A stretch of DNA of 64,000 bases, taken from assembly GCA_036365145.1 (NCBI GenBank), contig JAEOAD010000031.1:12558001-12622000 (forward strand). Direction: 5' to 3'. This stretch comes from Orientallactaga sibirica (Eukaryota; Chordata; Mammalia; Rodentia; Dipodidae). The notes beneath the pieces were generated by a model. It was given only the letters and a program-made list of their open reading frames with translations, made no database searches and was not told the DNA's origin. Position numbers and translations under genes: made by a program. Shown here in pieces: positions 12,985 through 25,694 of this stretch (positions are counted from its first letter, which is position 1; each line of letters begins with the position of its first letter).

Positions 12985-13160
12985 AACAGGAATGGGGTGG
13001 GGAGGGAGAGAAGAGGACAAGAGGGAGAGGGGGAAGGAGGAGGACAGGAGGGAGGAAGGCAGAAGAGAAGGAGGGAAGACTGAGACTTTCAATGGCTGGA
13101 GAAGCAGCAAGAATCAGGGAGCAGGGGCCAGGGCAGGAGGGAAGAGGAGGGACAAAGGAC
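12985..13160. repeat. Purine-rich (GA/GGA) low-complexity tract
   Basis: About 170 bases, nearly all A and G on the plus strand with few interruptions. It gives long but meaningless open frames rich in Glu, Gly and Arg. Confidence 0.85.
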
Positions 13161-16100
13161 AGGCTAGTAGTGCGTCAGAGATGATGTAGGTGGCACTGCA
13201 CCTGGGGTGCCCCCCAGAGAAGCAGGGGGACTGGGGTGTGTCAGCTGGGAGGAGGATCTGCCATGGGAGAAGTGGCTGTCTTGACCTTCACAGTGCTTCT
13301 CACGTGCTAACTCCTTTTCCTCCGTCCTCTCAAGGATGTAGAGGCTTCACATCACCTTGCATTGGGCTATGGGAAGAATCTGTGTCTGGCCGGTCCGAGA
13401 AATAAGGCACCTCTGTCCAGCAGATATTCACAAGCCTCGGAGTTAACCCCATGTACTAGGGAGCCTGGGCGCAGCCCCTCCGACCTGCTGCCCCACCGGT
13501 CCATTGCTAGCTCTTCCAGGTTGACCCTCCTACTATTCAGAATCTATGAGGGGGGGCAGGCAGGGACTTGCCAGCTATTTCTGCTCTGTACCATTTAGAG
13601 CCCCACCTACAAAAGCAGCCCCTAAAGCAAGCAAGAACCTGAAATTCTTTGTCCCTTTTAATTCTCTCCCATAGGGCTCCCGTGGGCTAGCCTCATCATT
13701 CCTCGCCTCCACTTGCAAAGTTTGAACTCGCTGCTTCTCACATATTGCAATGAGACGCTTCTCTTTCTCTCCTCTGCCATCTGGTTCTTCGTTGTGCTGA
13801 ACTGTGTCGCTGTCTGTCTAGTTTCCAAATGCTTTGCTGTATTCATTTTCTCTGGACAGATAGTGATAATTTGGCCTCAAGCCCTAGAATGACACCGGAT
13901 CCTGCTTTTTCTAATTCCAGATGAACTCTCTCACCTTGCAGCACCAGCCCTGGACCCTTGGAACATGCTTTTGCAACTTCCCCACTCTACCCCAGGCCCT
14001 GGTCTGTTCATGCTGCACCGACCCCTAGGAACCCAACCAGAGACTTGGTTTCCCCAGGGGATTTGCCCCCTGCCTAGGTCACACTTAAGAGGGGCATGGG
14101 ACCAAGGCAAGACTGTCTCTCAATATAATTCATTTGCAGGAGCAGATGCTTCCTGCAAGGGCACATGATCTTCCTCAAGGTCTAGACAGCCTCTCTCAAT
14201 TTTCCACATGTACGAGTTGGGGGTGAAGGAAAGAAAACGCTGTAGTACTTTTTAAAGTCTTTTCTACTCATCAGAAAAAGCCAGGCAAACAATCTCTTGG
14301 GGCGGGGGGGGGGGAGCTCGTGACCATCCTCCCAGACTAGGTGACCCTCCCTCCCTCAGATGTCAAGACCATATTCTGGAAATCTGGTTTCTCAAAGCAG
14401 AGTGTATGCTTCCCAGATTAGGGAGGAGTCTGCCCCTCACCCAAGTACCCACTCCTCTCCAAGGCAGATGATACACTCCTGCAGGCCTTCTGGCCCCAGG
14501 TCTCTGGGATGGTATTTGGAGTCACATGTGTGACCCTCCAGCCATAACATCTTTGTTTGGTCTCCATGATTCTGATGCAGAAGGTGTCACAGTATCTGAG
14601 AGTGCCAGGAACAGAAGTGGGGGTGTGGGAGATAATCACAAGGCGTGGCTCAGTCTTGCAAAGATGAGGCTCCGGAAAGCAAGGAGCCACTTCGAAACAT
14701 GAGGTCAGGGAACAGGCAACCGGAAACTGCTCCCCTCGAGATGAGGCCCTTGGACTAGGAGCATCATGGTCTCTTGGGGGCCTGTTGGAACCACAGTATT
14801 TCATGCTGGACACGTTCTGAAACAGCGTTCCGCATGATCTGGGAAGGCTCCATGGTCAGTGCTCAGAAGTCTTCATATGCTCTCTGGCCTTGGCTTCTGG
14901 AAGCTTCATGAGGAATCCTCACTGGGCTTTATGTTGGAGTGCCTGGGCCTGGCCGCTCTTCCTGGGGTCTCTGGGGCCTCTCAAAACCCCATCATGGGAT
15001 GCCCAACACTGCAGCTTCAAAGTGCCCTTGAAAGGGTCTCAGACTGGGAAGCATGGAGCACCCTGTCCCCAACCCAGCAGAAGCCAGAGTTGGCCTCACC
15101 AATCAGTTGGACTCACATCCCCCTTCAAGGTGAAAAGTTCAAGGTTTTCAGACTCCTGGGACTCTTGGTCACTAGGCTGACGGTGCGTCCGTTCAAAAGC
15201 ACTGGGTTGTAAATCCAGGAGGTTTTCTTTACATCTATGTCTATCTATCTATATATATGTATACTGTCCTGCTATATGCAGCGGCCACAAACCTGCTCAG
15301 TCAGGATACAGGGCTGTGCCTGCTAACCCATCTGACACCCTCCTCCTCCATCAGAAGGCTCAGGTGTCCAGGTGCCCAGGAGGACTAAAGGAGCCAGCGG
15401 AGACTCTGTCTGGCTCCTCAGACAGATGAGACAGCTTGGGATGTCCCCTCTCCTGCGGTGGAAACAGTTAGAATTCACGTAAACTCTCCGAGATTGCATG
15501 CTCCTACCCCATAGCGTAGACTGAACACATAGAATTCCATGACACCACCAGCACAAGCACCCACTCCCAAACTCCCTAGGACTGAACTTGCTTGGTTCAT
15601 TCCTCAAGTATACACTGTAAGTGGTGCCTTCCTGGGTTCCAGGGCTTCCTCCTAAGCCTAACTCTTAGAAGCTTAGAAAAAAGATTCAGAAAGTTTAGAC
15701 CCAACACCCTGATAGACTAAATCTATGACTATGGATATTGGGTAGACATCTGGGCGCAAACCTAATTGGAATGGAAGCTCGTAGCTGCTAGAGACAGGGT
15801 AGGGAGACCACTGATCATTAGGGTCATTAGAGGCTGCAATGAGTTATAGAAAGGCAGGGGGTGGGTTGATAGGTATGTTATAGACAAGAAGCCTCAACTC
15901 CCTCCACCACTGACCGTTAGGGTCCTCATCTGACAGGCTGCACATGCACAGTGTGTGGGCGCCTGGCCTTACTGAGTGTCACAAGGACAATCACAGAACT
16001 ACTGTTGTCTGCCCAAGGAAGGGAGAGCACCATGTCAGAGCTGTGAAGCCACATCCCAATTGCTGAGCTAGGCAGAGAGCACACATTACAATTGTGCAAT

Positions 16101-16317
16101 CATGATGGCTCCAGTAAGCAGCCAAGTCTGGTGCTTAGGCAAGTATCATTCCAATTTCTACAAGTTGCTGGCTGAAGCAATGAAAGAGAGCTCACTGAAA
16201 TATTGAAGGGGAAGCTCATTCAGAAAAGAGGCTGCTTACTATCTCACCCCTTCTCAGGGGCCAGCTCATGCCTTGCAGGCCTCACTCTTTGTCCTCCCAG
16301 AAGCCTCTCTCTTCACT
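13161..16317. other. Single-copy intergenic DNA
   Basis: No repeat family or gene recognised over 3.1 kb. Contains a G run at 14299-14314. One 131-codon open frame on the minus strand (14813-14418) has no recognisable domain. Confidence 0.5.
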
Positions 16318-16640
16318 ACCTTTTTTTAAATTTTTATTAGTTATGGACATACTTATAATGTAAACAATACATGTTGGTACCATCCTTTCCCTCATCCCTG
16401 CCCCTTTTCCAAAGGGGCCCTCCTTGTTGGGGATGCAGGTCAACCCCATGGGGATTGTAGGTCGTGCATTGTGGGGGCAGCCGTCAGTTATGGGGGAGAG
16501 GCAATGTCTCTGTGCATATTGTCCCAACTTGTGACTCTAACATTCTTCTGCCCCCTCTTTCACAAAATTTCCTGAGCCATGCTGGGTGCGTTTTAAGTCT
16601 ACTTCAATGATGGGCACTTAGGAGCCTCTGGTTTGGCAGG
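16318..16640 (-). mobile_element. LINE-1 3' UTR fragment
   Basis: In reverse complement this carries the LINE-1 3' UTR wording seen elsewhere in the window, such as GGAAATTTTGTGAAAGAGGG then AGAATGTTAGAGTCACAAG, an ACAATGCACGACC part, GGGCCCC, and an end in AATAAAAATTTAAAAAAA. Compare 43,400-43,620. Confidence 0.75.
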
Positions 16641-17950
16641 TGTTGAGTGTCCTCAGTTTCAATCTCCTTCACCCTTGTGCTGATATCAGATTCACTAAGA
16701 AAGCAGCACTCTTGCTCATTTCCCCAATTCCTCTGGTTTCACCTGGGGCTGGGGCTGGGGCTAAGGTGGAGTGCACTGGGTCATTTATCTCCTCGGGTCC
16801 CACTCCCATCTGAAAAAGAGAAGCAGATTCTCGAATGGAGAATGAAATCAGCACAGGTTAAATGGGATAACCATTATTAAATGAGAGAGAATTTAATGGG
16901 TATAGACCCTCTTATAGTCCACAATTAGTGGGATCTTGACATTGGAAAGCAAAATCGTTATCTGGATATGATTCTGGCTTATTTCCCAGTTCCAGATATG
17001 GTTTCCTTTCCACGAGCAGATCTGTAAGCCAATCCAAAAGCAGTTGGTTACCCACCATGGCTGTGTGCCACTATTGCACTTGTGTGAGCATCATGTCAGG
17101 TGGTTTGCTTCTGAATAGCTTAGACCCCTGGTTGCTCAGACAGATGTTGGCCACTTTCCTCCAGTAGCTCATGTAGCGCCTTCCAGCACTAGACAGGCTG
17201 ACTGTCTGGGGACTGGCTCTCCTCCAGATTCCAGCCAGGTCTCTCCATGGTCAGTACTGACAGTGTATGGTGTCTTCTTCAGCAGTAGGGTCTTACCATT
17301 AACCTCTGGTGGGTAATCAAGGGCTCTGACAGAAGAAGTCTGTCTTGTTTGGGGAGTCGTCCCTACCTTTTGCCAACATGGGTTAGGGACAAGTCTCTTG
17401 ATAATGTTATTCTGTAACATGCAAATGAAGACTTGCCTCTAAATGTTTACAGGGATAGGGAAATGGAAACAGCATGAAGTGAAAAAGATGTCACATGGCC
17501 CAATTTTGTAGAGAAAAACATGGCAAGGCAGACACAGGAAAGTCTGAAAGTCACTTGTCGTTGCAGAGCTGGTCCCTCACATGTCAGGTCCTGAGGCCTC
17601 CTCCGGAGCACTTTATTCTCTGTCATGTCTGTCAGGGAAGCATCCCATTGTCCCCGAGACAGGTCCTTGAGCCCTGCCACCAGCATCATGCGTCTGGCAC
17701 ATGCAGGTATTCGATGGGTATTTGCAAGGGATGGGTAGGAAGATAGGGAGGAAGGCATAAATTTCACAGGAAAACATGCCAAAATGTCATTAAGGGTTAT
17801 AATTATCTGGATGACTTGTTTTTATCTTCTTGACATATCATTTATCTTCTGAAATTTCAGCAATAAAAAGGTCACCTTTACAATAGGTACACTTTTTATC
17901 AAAATTCTGCTATATAAATCCATCTGAAATGTTTTCTCCTAATTTCAAAC
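16641..17950. other. Single-copy intergenic DNA
   Basis: No gene or repeat recognised apart from a short GGGGCT tandem at 16747-16766. Confidence 0.5.
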
Positions 17951-18113
17951 CTTTTTTTTTTTTTTTTTTTGGTTTTTCGAGGTAGGGTCTCACTCTGGTC
18001 CAGGCTGACCTGGAATTCACTCTGTAGTCTCAGGGTGGCCTCAAACTCACAGCGATCCTCCTACCTCAGCCTCCCAGGTGCTGGGATTAAAGGCGTGCGC
18101 CACCATGCCCAGC
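17951..18113 (-). mobile_element. B1 SINE
   Basis: 7SL-derived monomer. It has a 22-base poly-T at its left end (A tail in reverse), GGTAGGGTCTCACTCTGG, then GGCGTGCGCCACCATGCCCA at the right end. This is the dipodoid-type B1 seen throughout the window, with the marker AATTCCAGGTCAGCCTGG in sense orientation. Confidence 0.93.
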
Positions 18114-21100
18114 TTCCAAGCCTACTTGTAACTAACAAATCCAGAGCTCACTACAAGTGGATCATGTTTGAAGTAGTAGTTGAAACACTTAATGTGACAG
18201 ACGTTTAAATGCTCCTACAAGAAATAAGGCTGAGTACCTGTGATGGGAATGCCCCATAGACCTGAGCAAGAGTTCCACATCTAGGAAGTAAGGCTCCACT
18301 ATGGGAGGGAGACAGCAATGCTGGAGGTGTGGGCTGGCTTCACCCAAACTTCACCCTTCCAAAGTGCCTATGGTAGGGAAAAAGAGAAAAGTCAGAAGGA
18401 AAAAGATACCCCGCCTAGGTGCAGTGTTTCTTCAGCCCAGCTCTGCTCTCCGAAAACTGAGTCTTTTCTGCTTTTGCAGCCTCCTCTCCACCTCCATCCT
18501 CCCTTTCCCCTCTGCCTAGTGACCGCATCCAGAAACCTCACTCTCCCAAGCCCATCTACCACCACCATCCTGCTCCACAGAAAGAGAACGACCTCGAGAA
18601 GCTCCTTTGTTTCCTGGTACTCTCTGCACCTCTAGAATCGCTCCAAAAACAGGGCTGAGATCCTCAGCCATCCCTCTGCATGCCTGTGCAGAACACTCAG
18701 GCCTTCCGCAGCAGGCAGCCCACTGCCAACGGGAGACAGGGGCAAGCTCCTTCCAGAAGCCTTGATGTCCTCACTTGAAAGTGGAAGCGGTAACAGGGAA
18801 GCTATATGTAGCAGCACACATTAACACATTAGGGTGAGGTGCCTGACAGTATCAAAACTTAATGTCATTAGCGCATCCAACTCACAGTGTTCAAGAGAGA
18901 CGGGCTCTCTGTCTGCCTGTTACGCCCAATGATAGAGGCTCACAAAGGTCAAGAGAGGCATCTAAGGCCACACATGTGGCAAACATTACAGCCTGGAGTC
19001 AAGCCCAGGGAATTTGTTTTTAGAATCCAAGCTCAGCGCACTATGCAAATGAGTCTCTTTACAAGCCATGTGCCTGAAATACTGTAGAAGCTCAATAAAT
19101 AGAAGCTGGTACTGAGTAAAAGAGACACCAGTCATGACTGGGTTCTAGTACATAGCTTATCATCACTCTGAACTTCAGCGACCTTGAAAGCCAGCCATGT
19201 ACCTGCTTCATTCACCTGGCCAGCCCAGCGGGCCTCTGAACACCTGTGGGGTGTGCATAACAAAAAGACGTGTCATTTCCTGAATACCCACCATTATTTG
19301 CCAAACCCTCCTCCTTCCAGCCTTGTGAGAGAGAAGCTGAAGATTTTGCATCTATGCAAGGGAACGCCACCTAGCCCCCAGTGCAGAGGGAGACAGATCC
19401 CCGCTCCCCCGTCACATCTCACACCCCCCCAGAGCAGCTTCCAAATGAAAACTCATGTTCATTCATTATGAGGAGCTCAGACAACTCGGCTGTTCTTCAC
19501 TTTCTTTTCCAGAATATTGCCCGTCATTATTTTCTGTGGGGAGTGACTCCAGCTATATAAAGTAAGGAGAGAAAAGGGCATTGACACTTACCAAGGCCTT
19601 GAGGGGCTGGGGAGACAGAAGCATGTCCTGGGCTGCGTGTCAAGGCTGGCTGAAATCTTGTAATGTGGGGGGAAATCATTATGAAGAAAAGCTTGCACTT
19701 TTCGAGCAGTGGTAATCTTGAAGCTAATCTCTACAACCTTAATAAGGAAAAGGCCTCCAACCCCCACCCCAACAACATGTCTCTCATTTGGCAAAGAGCC
19801 TATGATGACATTGCAGGCACTGAGTGGGCTCGCCATAATGAGATGAGAAGTAAAAGGGAAGTCACTTGCCCAGAGCACCATCCAAGTCAGGCCCTTGTCC
19901 AGCCTACACGACCTGTATTTGCTGGGTACAGACTATGGCCTGCAACCTGCCCTGGCCTCTAGCCATGCTGACCTGACCTTCATTAGCAGTGTTTCACATC
20001 CGAGTGTGCACCGCCCAGTCTGTACATCTAAGTCCCATCCCTGCCCATGTCCCAGGCATACTGGACCACTCTCAAGTCTACTCATGGTGTCATGTGAACT
20101 TCTGGGGAGATGTGAACAAATGCCTTTTCACTCCAGACAGGACAATGACAGACCAAAAACAAAAGCAAAAATGGAGTCTATTTAAGGTGAGCTTGGTGAA
20201 CCTATGAGTCTACTGGGCTTACTTATGGGAACATACATGAGAGGTTACTTACCAAGAGATGGGTGACCCCAAATAGCTGCACTGAAAAGTCTAGTCTAGC
20301 ACAAAGATGGCCTCCCCAGACCTGCACAGTCAGTCAATCTTCTCCCTCCTGTACATTCGATCTCTTCCCAAGACCACATGCAGCTGCAGTAGAACTATAT
20401 TCAGGTACATACAGCAGAGAGTGGAAGTCCAGAGGGAGGGAGCAGTTGAAATCTAAGACAAGGGTCTCATTGTCCTTCCTAGTGTTTCCTTCACTGAGGG
20501 AATATCAACAGGCTCTAATCTCGTGAGATCCTGTGGAGGGTGCCACAGCTACTCTATAACACATAGGCACACAAGTGTCCCTGGGGAGGGAGGGCACTCC
20601 CACCATAGGCCCGGAATCTGGATCAGTGCTTCTAGAAAGAACACTCCAGGCTCTCCAATAAAATCTAGAAAGGAAAGGGTTTCCTTGGGCTCAGGGAACC
20701 CCCCCAACTTTGTCCTGCAGATAGACTCACTTCCCCATCAAGAGGGCCTCAACCTCACTTGAGTGCCTCTTGGAACATGTGACCTCAATCTCTTTGGCCC
20801 AGAGCTCAGATTTCTTATGCTGTTCTATTGAAGGAACACCATATAGCTAATGTTTCTAGCTTATATTAGTTTAGATGGAGTATAATCAATGTATCTATAA
20901 GAAATGTAAATGTTCCTAGGACTTCCAGTGAAGCAATAGACAGTGCACTTCCCTCCTCTGAAACTGCAGCGGGGGAGATTCCTCTGATGGCAGCTAACAA
21001 GAATTCTGTGACTCTGAGCCTGACTCCTTTGGACAATATGTGACCACTGCCTGTACTTAATCTCATTTGACAGAACTTTACACTCATGGATGGAAATCTC

Positions 21101-23248
21101 TCCCCTCTCTAAGCACGGGAGAATTCAGACAAAGGATTGTAAAAGGTATATAATTCCAGCACAGTCTGAGTTCAGGGCCTCTGTCGGTTTTGGGCGTTAG
21201 CCAGCAGAGGTCTGCGTGGGACTAAAGGCTCTCTCTCTCTCTCTGAAGTGGATTTTGCCTGATTGTTCTCATTGACTCGTTAATTCCTATAACAGCTCCA
21301 AGTATGAACTTTTGTGGTCTGAAGAAAAGAAAAGGCCCCCTACCGCTTCCCTTCAGGCAAAAGTGCTGGAGAGGGTAACAAGCTGTGGTCTGAGGCCTGC
21401 CCCTTGTAAAACATGTGACAATAAATACAATAAATGACGTTCTTTGGCTAAGTCCCGTACATACAAAGTGAGTGCAACAATCAGCCTCACCACATGGATG
21501 GTGGGACTCAGAGGATGTTGAAGTTAAGCTGAAGGCAACAGGAAGTTTGTTTTCAGATGGACAGCTGGGCAAGGGGTCTTGGTTTGGTAAAATAGCTCTT
21601 GGCCTGTGAAAATGATCACGGAAGCCCCAAGTCTCTTGCAGGGATACTAACAGCTCAAAGGACCACCCGAGGAACTGAATAAGAAATTATATGCAAAGAC
21701 TCTGAGTACGGGGGACTCAAGAACTACTGGCAATGGTGACCACTCCCAGATGCTCCCCATGCCAGACATCTGCAGCCCATGTCTTGCTAACTTTGACTGT
21801 ATTACTATTTTTTGACTCCACTCCTTCCTCCCCTCCCCCCAGGTGGAGCCCAGAAATGTGGCCTTCTACCACACCAGCTCTCTCTCCAAGTCACCTCTAG
21901 TCTCTCACTCCAGGCCCTGTGACCTGTTCTTTATCATTCACCCCATCTTTCCAAGCATGAGCCTATGTATGCTTCACTTTGACAACATCAGCCATGTAGC
22001 TGCTTTGTGCAGTTGTCTCACAGTTCCTATCCCGTCTGCAGGCGCTCCGTCTGGCATCTCGAGTCTCTGCGGGCCAGTGGAGGAGGCCCCACGGATGACT
22101 AGAACTGACTCCTGAAGCAAAAGGTCATTCTCGTGGGGTATGCCACAAGGTCTCACAGGAAGCTCTGTGGTTCAGTGTCTGTCAAGGACAGTGACATGCA
22201 ACGCTAAATGAATTTTTACCTTTAAATGATCACAGTGACCAGGGAAAGGAGCTTGCCTGTGTTGGTCTTAGGAGCCACAAATCCAGAAATCACCTAGAGC
22301 AAGTTTCGTCCTTACACCACACTCATCACTGCCACGTTGGCTGGCTTAGACTCTGGATGCTTCCATAAGGACTCATTCTACTCTCCCCTGTCCACAGCAG
22401 AACATCTGCTTACAGCACAGGTTACCAGATGGGCCAGTTGAACATTCAAATCGGAGCTTAGGAGGTCACCCACTTTGCCAACAGATAGACATGAGTTCAT
22501 TGTGTTTCGTTTCATATCGATTTGGCTCATCAAAACATAAAAAATAAAAAGGAAGATGGAACTTGCTGATAAGCTAACCCACTGAACCTAACAAAAAGTA
22601 ACGGCAAATTTTGATGGTTTCCCAGGGAAGTCACACAGTGGCACTTTTGTGAACCAAATACTCAGTAATAACACACGATATGGCTCATTTGCTTCCCAAC
22701 AGTGATGGGAAATAAGCTGTTTTCACAAGTTATACTCTGATACTGTGTGCGCTACACAGTAAGTCCAAACCAAGGGTTCCTGAATTCTCAGACCAAAAAA
22801 AACACACACACACACACACAGAATTCTGGCACTGCCGGGCTGGAGGTAATCATCCATTTCCACCTGTTACTGGGTGGAGGCTTCATGAAACAGAACCTTT
22901 TCCTATGCTGGTGGGGGACTGGCCCTCCCCACAGCTCTCCTCTATGCTGAGTCATCACCCCCTTTGCTGATGCTAGTGGCATAGCCCCCCTTTCCCCTCC
23001 CAGAGCTACCAACACCAAGATGGCAATCTCTCCAGATGGCTTTGGTAACCAAAGTCCCACCAGCAAGAGTAGGGCACCACTCTGGAAGAACCCTCCTCTT
23101 CTGAAGATTCCCCGATTCCATTCAGAAGGCCTCCAAACCCAAGACTCTCAGCCAAAAGGGCAGGCATGTAGACTTAAGACTTCAGCAGGGGTCTTTTATG
23201 GACAATCTCTTCGTGTGTTTAATAAAGTATCATTTTGTAATGACACCC
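18114..23248. other. Single-copy intergenic DNA
   Basis: Over 5 kb without a B1, DIP or LINE-1. Small repeats only: a MIR-like piece at 19040-19115, (CT)n at 21228-21244 and (CA)n at 22800-22820. No exon recognised. The low load of young repeats is notable against the gene introns. Confidence 0.5.
19040..19115 (+). mobile_element. MIR-like tail fragment
   Basis: GCAAATGAGTCTCTTTAC and AGCTCAATAAATAGAAGCTG resemble the MIR 3' region. Diverged. Confidence 0.45.
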
Positions 23249-23632
23249 TGTGGTAGTTTGAATATATGTCCCCCAATATATTCAGTGTTTTATTAGTTAT
23301 AGTTTGCATCTGCAGTCACCTTGCTAGAGGCAATGTCACTGGGGGCTGGTCTTAAGGTGTGGTGGTGGGTTTGAGATTCCATTGTAAAGATATGCAAAGT
23401 GTATCTAATAGGAATTCCTGAAGCTTGCTGTGGCTTAGCTGTAGTTTTGCTCTGTGTGCTGTGTGGCTGGTTGGTTTTTCTCTCTCTGCTTGGCCCTGTG
23501 AAGAGCAGGCCGCTTCTTCTGCCATTATGGAACTTCCCCTGGATCTGTGAGCTTCAATAAATAATATCCCTTCCTCCATAACTGTGCCCGGTCTGGAAGT
23601 TCATCTCAGCGAACCTGAAACTGTCTGCTACA
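23249..23632 (+). repeat. 5' LTR of MaLR-type element
   Basis: 384 bases. Contains TTCAATAAATAATATCCC (a poly(A) signal-like AATAAA) near the 3' side, as expected at the R region of an LTR. Confidence 0.88.
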
Positions 23633-23638
23633 GTAAAG

Positions 23639-23658
23639 TGGTACCGAGGAGTGTGGGT
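23639..23658 (+). other. Primer-binding site of MaLR-type element
   Basis: TGGTACCGAGGAGTGTGGGT, six bases after the LTR end, resembles the complement of the 3' end of a tRNA-Leu, the usual primer of ERVL and MaLR elements. One base differs from the form I expect (TGGTACCAGGAGTGGGGT). Confidence 0.6.
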
Positions 23659-24851
23659 TGAGATGAACCAGACCGTGTGGATATTCGTCTTTTGGAACCT
23701 TTGTTTTGGAGGAATGGGCATGGACTTGGTGCTTGCAACTGAAGATGCCTTCTGGAGTGGTAAGCCAAGTTTTATGGACTATTCTGATGAGAGTTTGAGA
23801 ATGCTAAGTACAGACAGTATTGAACTTCGAGGCTTGGCTTATGAGCTTTATAAGGGGAAGGAAAGACAGCAGAGGACTTTGTTGGAACTGGGCTACTGGC
23901 ATAAGGAAGGGATGGCTACGTTCCGCTATCCAGGCCCAGAAAGTTTGATCAAGGTTAAATTTGTAATGGACTGATGTGCTTGGCTAAAGATATTAGACTG
24001 AGATTTTAAGATTTTAAGTTGGAAAACCTCAAGCAAGTTAAAATTAGAGGCACTGAGACTGATTTTAGATTAATGGTGCTGCTATTGTCAACACATTAGC
24101 AATCTTAAGGAAGATGGAAGGAAGGTGGCCTGACTTCTTTACATTAAAACAATGGAGAGGATGCCTGAGGAAAGACTGTTTGTTAGAAATGCAAACTCTT
24201 GGAAAGAGTTGACTGGAGAAGGAACCTGCTTTTCAAGGCTATGATTTATTTTGTCCCTGGATTAAGAATACGGCTATGTCCTACATACCTGGTATTAGTT
24301 TTGGAAAAATGAAAAATGCATGGAGTGGTCATGAATTGCACACGGTTCCAGGAGCCACTGCTGAGATGCATGCGGCATGAGGCAGGGCATAAAGACCCTC
24401 AGGAATAGGCTGCAAGAGCCTTTTTGGAAGATGGACCGTGGTTTGCATGGAGACCTGAAGATGTTTTGGATATACTAGGACTATGCAAGGACTACCATGG
24501 AGTGCAGTGTTGCCCTGGGATTGAAGTTTTCCCTGGCTACTCTGCCCAGCTGGAGGGGCGGAAATGGAAAACCTGGAGACTGTCAGTCTCTGGTTATATT
24601 GAACTTGAACTGCAGAAGTTTGATGACTGCTGATGGTGGTTGAGTTTGCATTGTTCTAGTCTCTCCTTGCTATGCCTTATACCAGTTAAAATGTTTACTC
24701 TGTGCCTTTACATGTTGAAAGTATTTAACTTGTTTGATTTTACAGGACTCACTATCTTAAGTTGGTCAAGACTGTGAGAACCTTTGAAATTGGACTGAGT
24801 ACAATTTACAATGTGTGATAGTTATAAATTTATTGGGGGCCAGGGGCGGAA

Positions 24852-25241
24852 TGTGGTAGTTTGAATATATGTACCCCAATATATTCAGTGTTTTATTAGT
24901 TATAGTTTGCATCTGCAATCACCTTGCTAGAGGCAATGTCACTTGGGGGCTGGTCTTAAGGTGTGGTGGTGGGTTTGAGACTCCATTGTAAAGATATGCA
25001 AAGTGTGCCTAATAGGAGTTCCTGAAGTGTGCTGTGGCTTGACTGTAGGTTTTGCTCTGTGTGCTGTGTGCCTGGTTGGATTTTTTTTCTCTCTCTTGCC
25101 TAGTCCTGTGAAGACAGGCCGCTTCTTCTGCCATTATGGAACTTCCCCTGGATCTGTGAGCTTCAATAAATAATATCCCTTCCTCCATAACTGTGCCTGG
25201 TCTGGAAGTTCATCTCAGTGAACCTGAAGCTGTCTGCTACA
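24852..25241 (+). repeat. 3' LTR of MaLR-type element
   Basis: 390 bases, same ends as the 5' LTR, with a few small indels around the T-rich stretch near 25080. Confidence 0.88.
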
Positions 25242-25694
25242 CACCCCAATCTCTTCCCCTCCACTCCCACATAGTGTCAGAATATCCAGTTTGGTAGGAA
25301 ATCCAGGCACATTAGGAATCATCTCTTCCTCACTGGCCTCTGGCAGGTCTGAAGGGCACATGGGAAAGAAACACTTTGTGTCGAAGGGGGGGCATGGTAA
25401 GGGCGGGTCCCCAAAAAGAATCCACAAAGCTAATGAGGGACCCTGATGACCAAACCCAAGACTCCCCGCTGAGTGTTAAGAACTAGCCTGGCCAAGAAAG
25501 TGCTTGGCCATGGAGGGGGCCAACAACAGGGAGAGTCAAGTAGACCACACCTATCAAGCTCGTGGTGATGTCAATGGCACCACGGTTGAGTGGAAGTAAG
25601 TAAACTATTCCTTTTTGGGGGCAGGGGGCTTTTAACCTCTTAAGAGTTAGTCCAGCCTAGACATACCTTACAGCTATAAAGAAAACTTGGGGTT
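25242..25694. other. Single-copy intergenic DNA
   Basis: Nothing recognised between the MaLR element and the next B1. Confidence 0.5.

Larger units (their letters stand above)
23249..25241 (+). mobile_element. Full-length MaLR-type (ERVL-related) LTR retrotransposon
   Basis: Seen: two direct LTRs (23249-23632 and 24852-25241), each starting TGTGGTAGTTTGAATATATG and ending CTGTCTGCTACA, so TG...CA. They are flanked by a perfect 5-base duplication CACCC (23244-23248 and 25242-25246). A primer-binding site TGGTACCGAGGAGTG starts at 23639, and a purine-rich tract GGGGGCCAGGGGCGGAA precedes the 3' LTR. The internal part is only about 1.2 kb. Known: MaLRs are about 2 kb, encode no recognisable gag or pol and move with ERVL enzymes. 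Their primer site fits tRNA-Leu. The two LTRs differ at roughly 5 to 7% of sites by eye, so insertion is fairly old but postdates the early rodent split. No known retroviral protein domain was recognised. Confidence 0.88.

Noticed and set aside
13003..13189. Glu/Gly/Arg-rich open frames
   Set aside because: By-product of the polypurine tract.
14418..14813. 131-codon frame on the minus strand as a gene
   Set aside because: No known domain, no splice or promoter context, and the opposite strand has comparable frames nearby. Chance is the better explanation.
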